DNA of 10,171 bases from Betaproteobacteria bacterium. Lineage in GTDB: Bacteria > Pseudomonadota > Gammaproteobacteria > Burkholderiales > Burkholderiaceae_E. Below the pieces are notes generated by a model. It was not told the origin of the DNA. It worked only from the letters and a program-made list of their open reading frames with translations, and did not search any database. Below, in pieces: positions 7,878 through 10,171 of this stretch. The stretch lies in the NCBI GenBank assembly GCA_016868095.1, contig VGHV01000062.1, forward strand, positions 1-10,171. Reading direction: 5' to 3'. Numbering within the stretch: the stretch's first letter is position 1; the number at the start of each line of letters is the position of its first letter. A program made the position numbers and the translations under genes.

Positions 7878-7974
7878 CCCCGTCCCAAGCACCGCCCGTT
7901 TCGACATTATCAGATCCGAACTTTCGCCGGTCCCTATTAAACGCAAAGGTATATCCAAACTTGCCGTCCACAAA
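7878..7974 (-). other. Receptor segment in the third frame between two frameshifts
   Basis: From about 7971 down to 7879 neither the upstream nor the downstream receptor frame makes sense. The remaining frame reads VDGKFGYTFAFNRDRRKF and then GSDNVETGGAWDG, a good fit to this part of such receptors. Restoring one base in the TTT run (minus strand, 7972-7974) joins it to ILFSDR upstream. Restoring one G in the GGGG run (7878-7881) joins it to SLESLELRDYLL downstream. Both changes are single-base losses at short homopolymers. Confidence 0.8.
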
Positions 7975-8573
7975 CGGTCAGAAAATAGAATTCGCACACC
8001 CGGGGCTGATTGCCCGGTGAGGCCGTCTCTTGTTGATTGAAGATGAAGGGATCTGAATTGCGCCGGCAAGTCAAATGCCGTCAGCGTTTTAACTTCAGCA
8101 ACACCACCAAGCGCCGACGTAGCTTGATCTGCGGTAAACATTTTTTGAACCGTAATACTTGAGATAACGCCTGACGGAAGTGCATCCAAAGCAACACCGC
8201 GCTGTCCTACCTCGGGAGAAGGCATGAGTGCGCCGTTGATGGTCAATCCATTCAGCTCTGGCCCCATCCCCCGAATTGAAACATAGCGCCCTTCACCTTG
8301 ATCGCGCAATAGCACGACGCCAGGTAGCCGAGCGAGTGACTCAGCGACGTTTTGATCGGGGAGGGCGCCGATTTCATCTGCGCTGATAACATTCACAAGG
8401 ATATCGGCTTGCTCCTCAGCTCTGATCGATTTACTTTGAGAGGCAGCTTGACCTGTTACAACGACCTCACCACTTGCCCTATTTACTGCGGTCTGCGCGT
8501 GGACATCAAACCCCAAGGTGCTCAACAAGCAAGCCAAGGAAAGACAAGAGCGCTCAATTCGGATCATGATTTG

Positions 8574-8577
8574 CCTC
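8574..8577 (-). promoter_or_regulatory. Ribosome binding site deciding the receptor start
   Basis: GAGG on the minus strand, six bases before the ATG at 8567. A TTG four codons further upstream at 8579 overlaps this motif and can be set aside. Confidence 0.65.
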
Positions 8578-8613
8578 AAAATATGTTTTCTTTCTTAATG
8601 TTGAAGCAAAGAG

Positions 8614-8631
8614 ATGACAGTGATTTGACGC
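8614..8631 (-). promoter_or_regulatory. Candidate Pho box upstream of the receptor-phytase pair
   Basis: On the minus strand this reads GCGTCAAATCACTGTCAT. The second half-site CTGTCAT is a perfect match and the first, GCGTCAA, keeps GTCA at the expected 11-base step; about 14 of 18 positions fit the E. coli consensus. It lies 46 bases upstream of the receptor ATG. About 10 bases downstream there are only weak -10 candidates (CAACAT or AACATT, within 8597-8603). The 96-base gap 8568-8663 shows no hairpin terminator for the upstream phoX gene, so the pair may be read both from here and from phoX. Confidence 0.55.
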
Positions 8632-8663
8632 GCAAAATGTCTTGGTTTAAGTTGCTAGACCGA

Positions 8664-10171
8664 TTAAGTCCCCACCACACCACCATCACGCTTTCGAATA
8701 ATCACGGTGGCACTGCGCGGACGTTCGTTGGGTTTGTTGTTAGGCCAGCTTGAAAATCGACTTGGATTTTTTGGATCGCTCCAATTACCAGGTGTTTCGC
8801 CAGGATGTTGAATATTTACAAACAATGTTTTCAAGTCAGGCGTTGCGGTAATACCGGTCACTTCGCAATTGACCGGCCCAACCAAGAATCGCCTCACCTC
8901 GCCAGTTGACGGATCAGCAGCCAGCAGTGAATTATTGCCGATACGTTGGTACTCGCCAATATACATTTCACTCGCAGAAGCATCTGTTTGAATCCACAAG
9001 ACGCCTCTTGGATCGCACCATAAGCCGTCCGGACTGCCGAAGGCATCGCCCCTCATATTGCCCTTAGCTTCCTCGCGCTGATTCGCCTGATCCCCGGCAA
9101 GCAAGAAATGCTCCCAGCTGAAACTTTGGGCATCAAAATCGCCATCTTCTTTGCAGCGAATAATATGACCCATGCTGTTGTTGGCACGGGGATTGGCAGC
9201 GTCCACGCCTGGCCGCCCTGGCATCCCCCGTCGGCTATTGTTGGTCAAGGTGCAGTAAACATGCGAGCTCAAAGGATCAACGGCGATCCACTCTGGACGA
9301 TCCATCTTTGTAGCACCCAGCAAATCGCTTGCCTGCCTTGAGCGAATTAAAACATCGCCTTGATCCTTGAAGCCTCTTGCTGCATCAAGCCCACGTTCAC
9401 CGTGCTTTAGTGCGATCCACTCGCCCCGCCCATTTGCATCAAATTTTGCAACAAACAGGGTGCCGTGATCCAACAAGTCCTTGTTTGCTCGATAGCCTCC
9501 CGGTCTCAGCCGCTCAGCACTGACGAATTTATAGATGTACTCGAAGGCGGCATCCTCACCCATGTAAACAACAATCTTTTTATCTTTGGTAACACTAACC
9601 CAAGCTCCCTCGTGAGCAGCTCGCCCCAGGGCTGTACGCTTGACAGGCTCACTCGCTGGGTCAAAAGGATCGATCTCAACCACCCAGCCGAAGCGATGAG
9701 CCTCATTAGGGTGCTTCTCAACCATAAAGCGCTCTTCGTGCTAATACCAACGAAATCCACGATCGCGTTGACGGATGCCCCAGCGTGCTTCGTCCTCACT
9801 AGGTTTTTCTCGACCTTGGAAGTAATTTGCAAAATTTTCCTCACAAGTCAGATACGTACTCCAGGGCGTAAATCCATTCGCACAATTATTAAACGTTCCT
9901 AATACTGTATGGCCTTGAGGATCAGCGCTTGTCTGCATCAACGGATGGCCGCGAGCAGGCCCACTGATGCGCATTGCAGTCGAGGCAGTGATTCTCCTTG
10001 CAAACTTGGAGGGGTTCACGATCTGCCATTGATTGCTCACTTTGGCGATTTCGATCACGCTCACGCCATGTGAGGCCATGGACTTAGCAACCTTTTGAGC
10101 CGTCAAACTTGACTGACCATCCGTGTGGAGCAAGCCTTCATCAGTGTACTCATGATTGATGGCAAGCAGGC
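8664..10171 (-). pseudogene. phoX: PhoX-type alkaline phosphatase with an in-frame TAG; 5' end beyond the window
   Basis: About 500 codons are present, running to the normal C-terminus (RSATVIIRKRDGGVVGT). The upstream part, including any Tat signal, is past the right edge. Family landmarks in order are NHEYTDEGLL, HGVSVIE, FNNCANGFTPW, TCEENF (holding the metal-binding cysteine of PhoX), FGWVVEIDPFDP, YMGEDAAFEYIYKF, RPEWIAVDP, FGSPDGLWCDPRG and QHPGE. PhoX enzymes are calcium- and iron-dependent phosphomonoesterases exported to the periplasm or outside, and are classic PhoB targets. The frame is continuous except for TAG at 9741-9743, between GFRWY and HEERF. Without that codon the alignment length suits the family (compare WHEFDERF), so it looks like one point mutation. 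If real, the product loses about 360 C-terminal residues, including most metal ligands. An assembly error or suppressed stop are alternatives. Confidence 0.88.
9741..9743 (-). other. In-frame TAG within phoX
   Basis: The plus strand reads CTA here, giving TAG in the phoX frame. The next in-frame ATG is at 9723-9725, but no ribosome binding site is evident before it, and a protein starting there would have neither a signal peptide nor the TCEEN region. Confidence 0.85.

Larger units (their letters stand above)
6098..8567 (-). pseudogene. TonB-dependent outer-membrane receptor, interrupted by two frameshifts and a stop
   Basis: With the lesions repaired this is about 823 residues, a normal receptor length. 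The start is ATG at 8565-8567 with GAGG six bases upstream. Residues 1-24 are a signal peptide ending VHA, and GEVVVTG at 33-39 may include the TonB box. A plug domain follows, with ALPDQNVAESLARLPGV and GRYVSIRGMGP, typical of the TonB-Xanth-Caul type. The beta-barrel has LELRDYLLTRER, RGNPDLKPLRSNNIDLSL and a C-terminal phenylalanine. Lesions: one base missing near 7972-7974, one missing in the C4 run at 7878-7881, and in-frame TAA at 7292-7294. As written, the product has about 198 true residues and a 37-residue foreign tail, so no barrel. Placement before a phytase suggests uptake of inositol phosphates or another phosphorus compound (inference). Sequence errors in the assembly could explain some or all lesions. 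Confidence 0.85.

Noticed and set aside
8352..8753. 133-residue plus-strand open frame across the receptor start
   Set aside because: It is antisense to the conserved plug domain and the phoX end, has no recognisable domain and no good ribosome binding site.
7292..9743. Reassigned stop codons (UAA/UAG read as sense) as an explanation for the interrupted genes
   Set aside because: Intact genes here end with TAG, TAA and TGA at their natural C-termini, and two of the four lesions are frameshifts that recoding would not cure.
9465..9902. 145-residue plus-strand open frame opposite phoX
   Set aside because: It is antisense to strongly conserved PhoX sequence and its translation shows no domain or membrane pattern of its own.
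1..10171. CRISPR arrays, insertion sequences, tRNA or rRNA genes, attachment sites
   Set aside because: No repeat arrays, transposase sequence, terminal inverted repeats or RNA gene signatures were seen on either strand.

Overview
The window reads as part of a Gram-negative, proteobacterial genome. It holds a TonB-dependent outer-membrane receptor, an enoyl-ACP reductase start of the FabI type, a beta-propeller phytase and a PhoX-type alkaline phosphatase. Base composition looks close to half G+C by eye. The lineage cannot be fixed further from sequence alone; a beta- or gammaproteobacterium fits best, an alphaproteobacterium is possible.

Layout. (1) 1-182, minus: the first 60 codons of a fabI-like gene running off the left edge. 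(2) 183-403: a divergent intergenic region with a candidate Pho box facing right. (3) 404-4981, plus: a tightly packed five-gene operon of periplasmic binding protein, two permeases, ATPase and a cytoplasmic GpdQ-like metallophosphodiesterase. (4) 4983-6101, minus: a beta-propeller phytase, convergent with the operon and separated from it by one base. (5) 6098-8567, minus: a TonB-dependent receptor broken by two one-base frameshifts and one in-frame TAA; the phytase starts inside its stop codon. (6) 8568-8663: a short gap with a second candidate Pho box, facing the receptor. (7) 8664-10171, minus: most of a PhoX phosphatase with an in-frame TAG, running off the right edge.

Taken together, everything right of fabI looks like a phosphorus-scavenging locus under PhoB-type control. 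Phytase and PhoX would release phosphate from inositol phosphates and phosphomonoesters outside the cytoplasm. The receptor would bring a bulky phosphorus compound across the outer membrane. The ABC transporter would import an intact organophosphate, perhaps a glycerophosphodiester or a phosphonate, and the cytoplasmic phosphodiesterase would cleave it. The transport operon and phytase frames are intact, while the receptor and PhoX are interrupted by small lesions. Those are either real early decay or errors in the assembled sequence; the read-level data would tell which. The transporter substrate is inferred, not shown.
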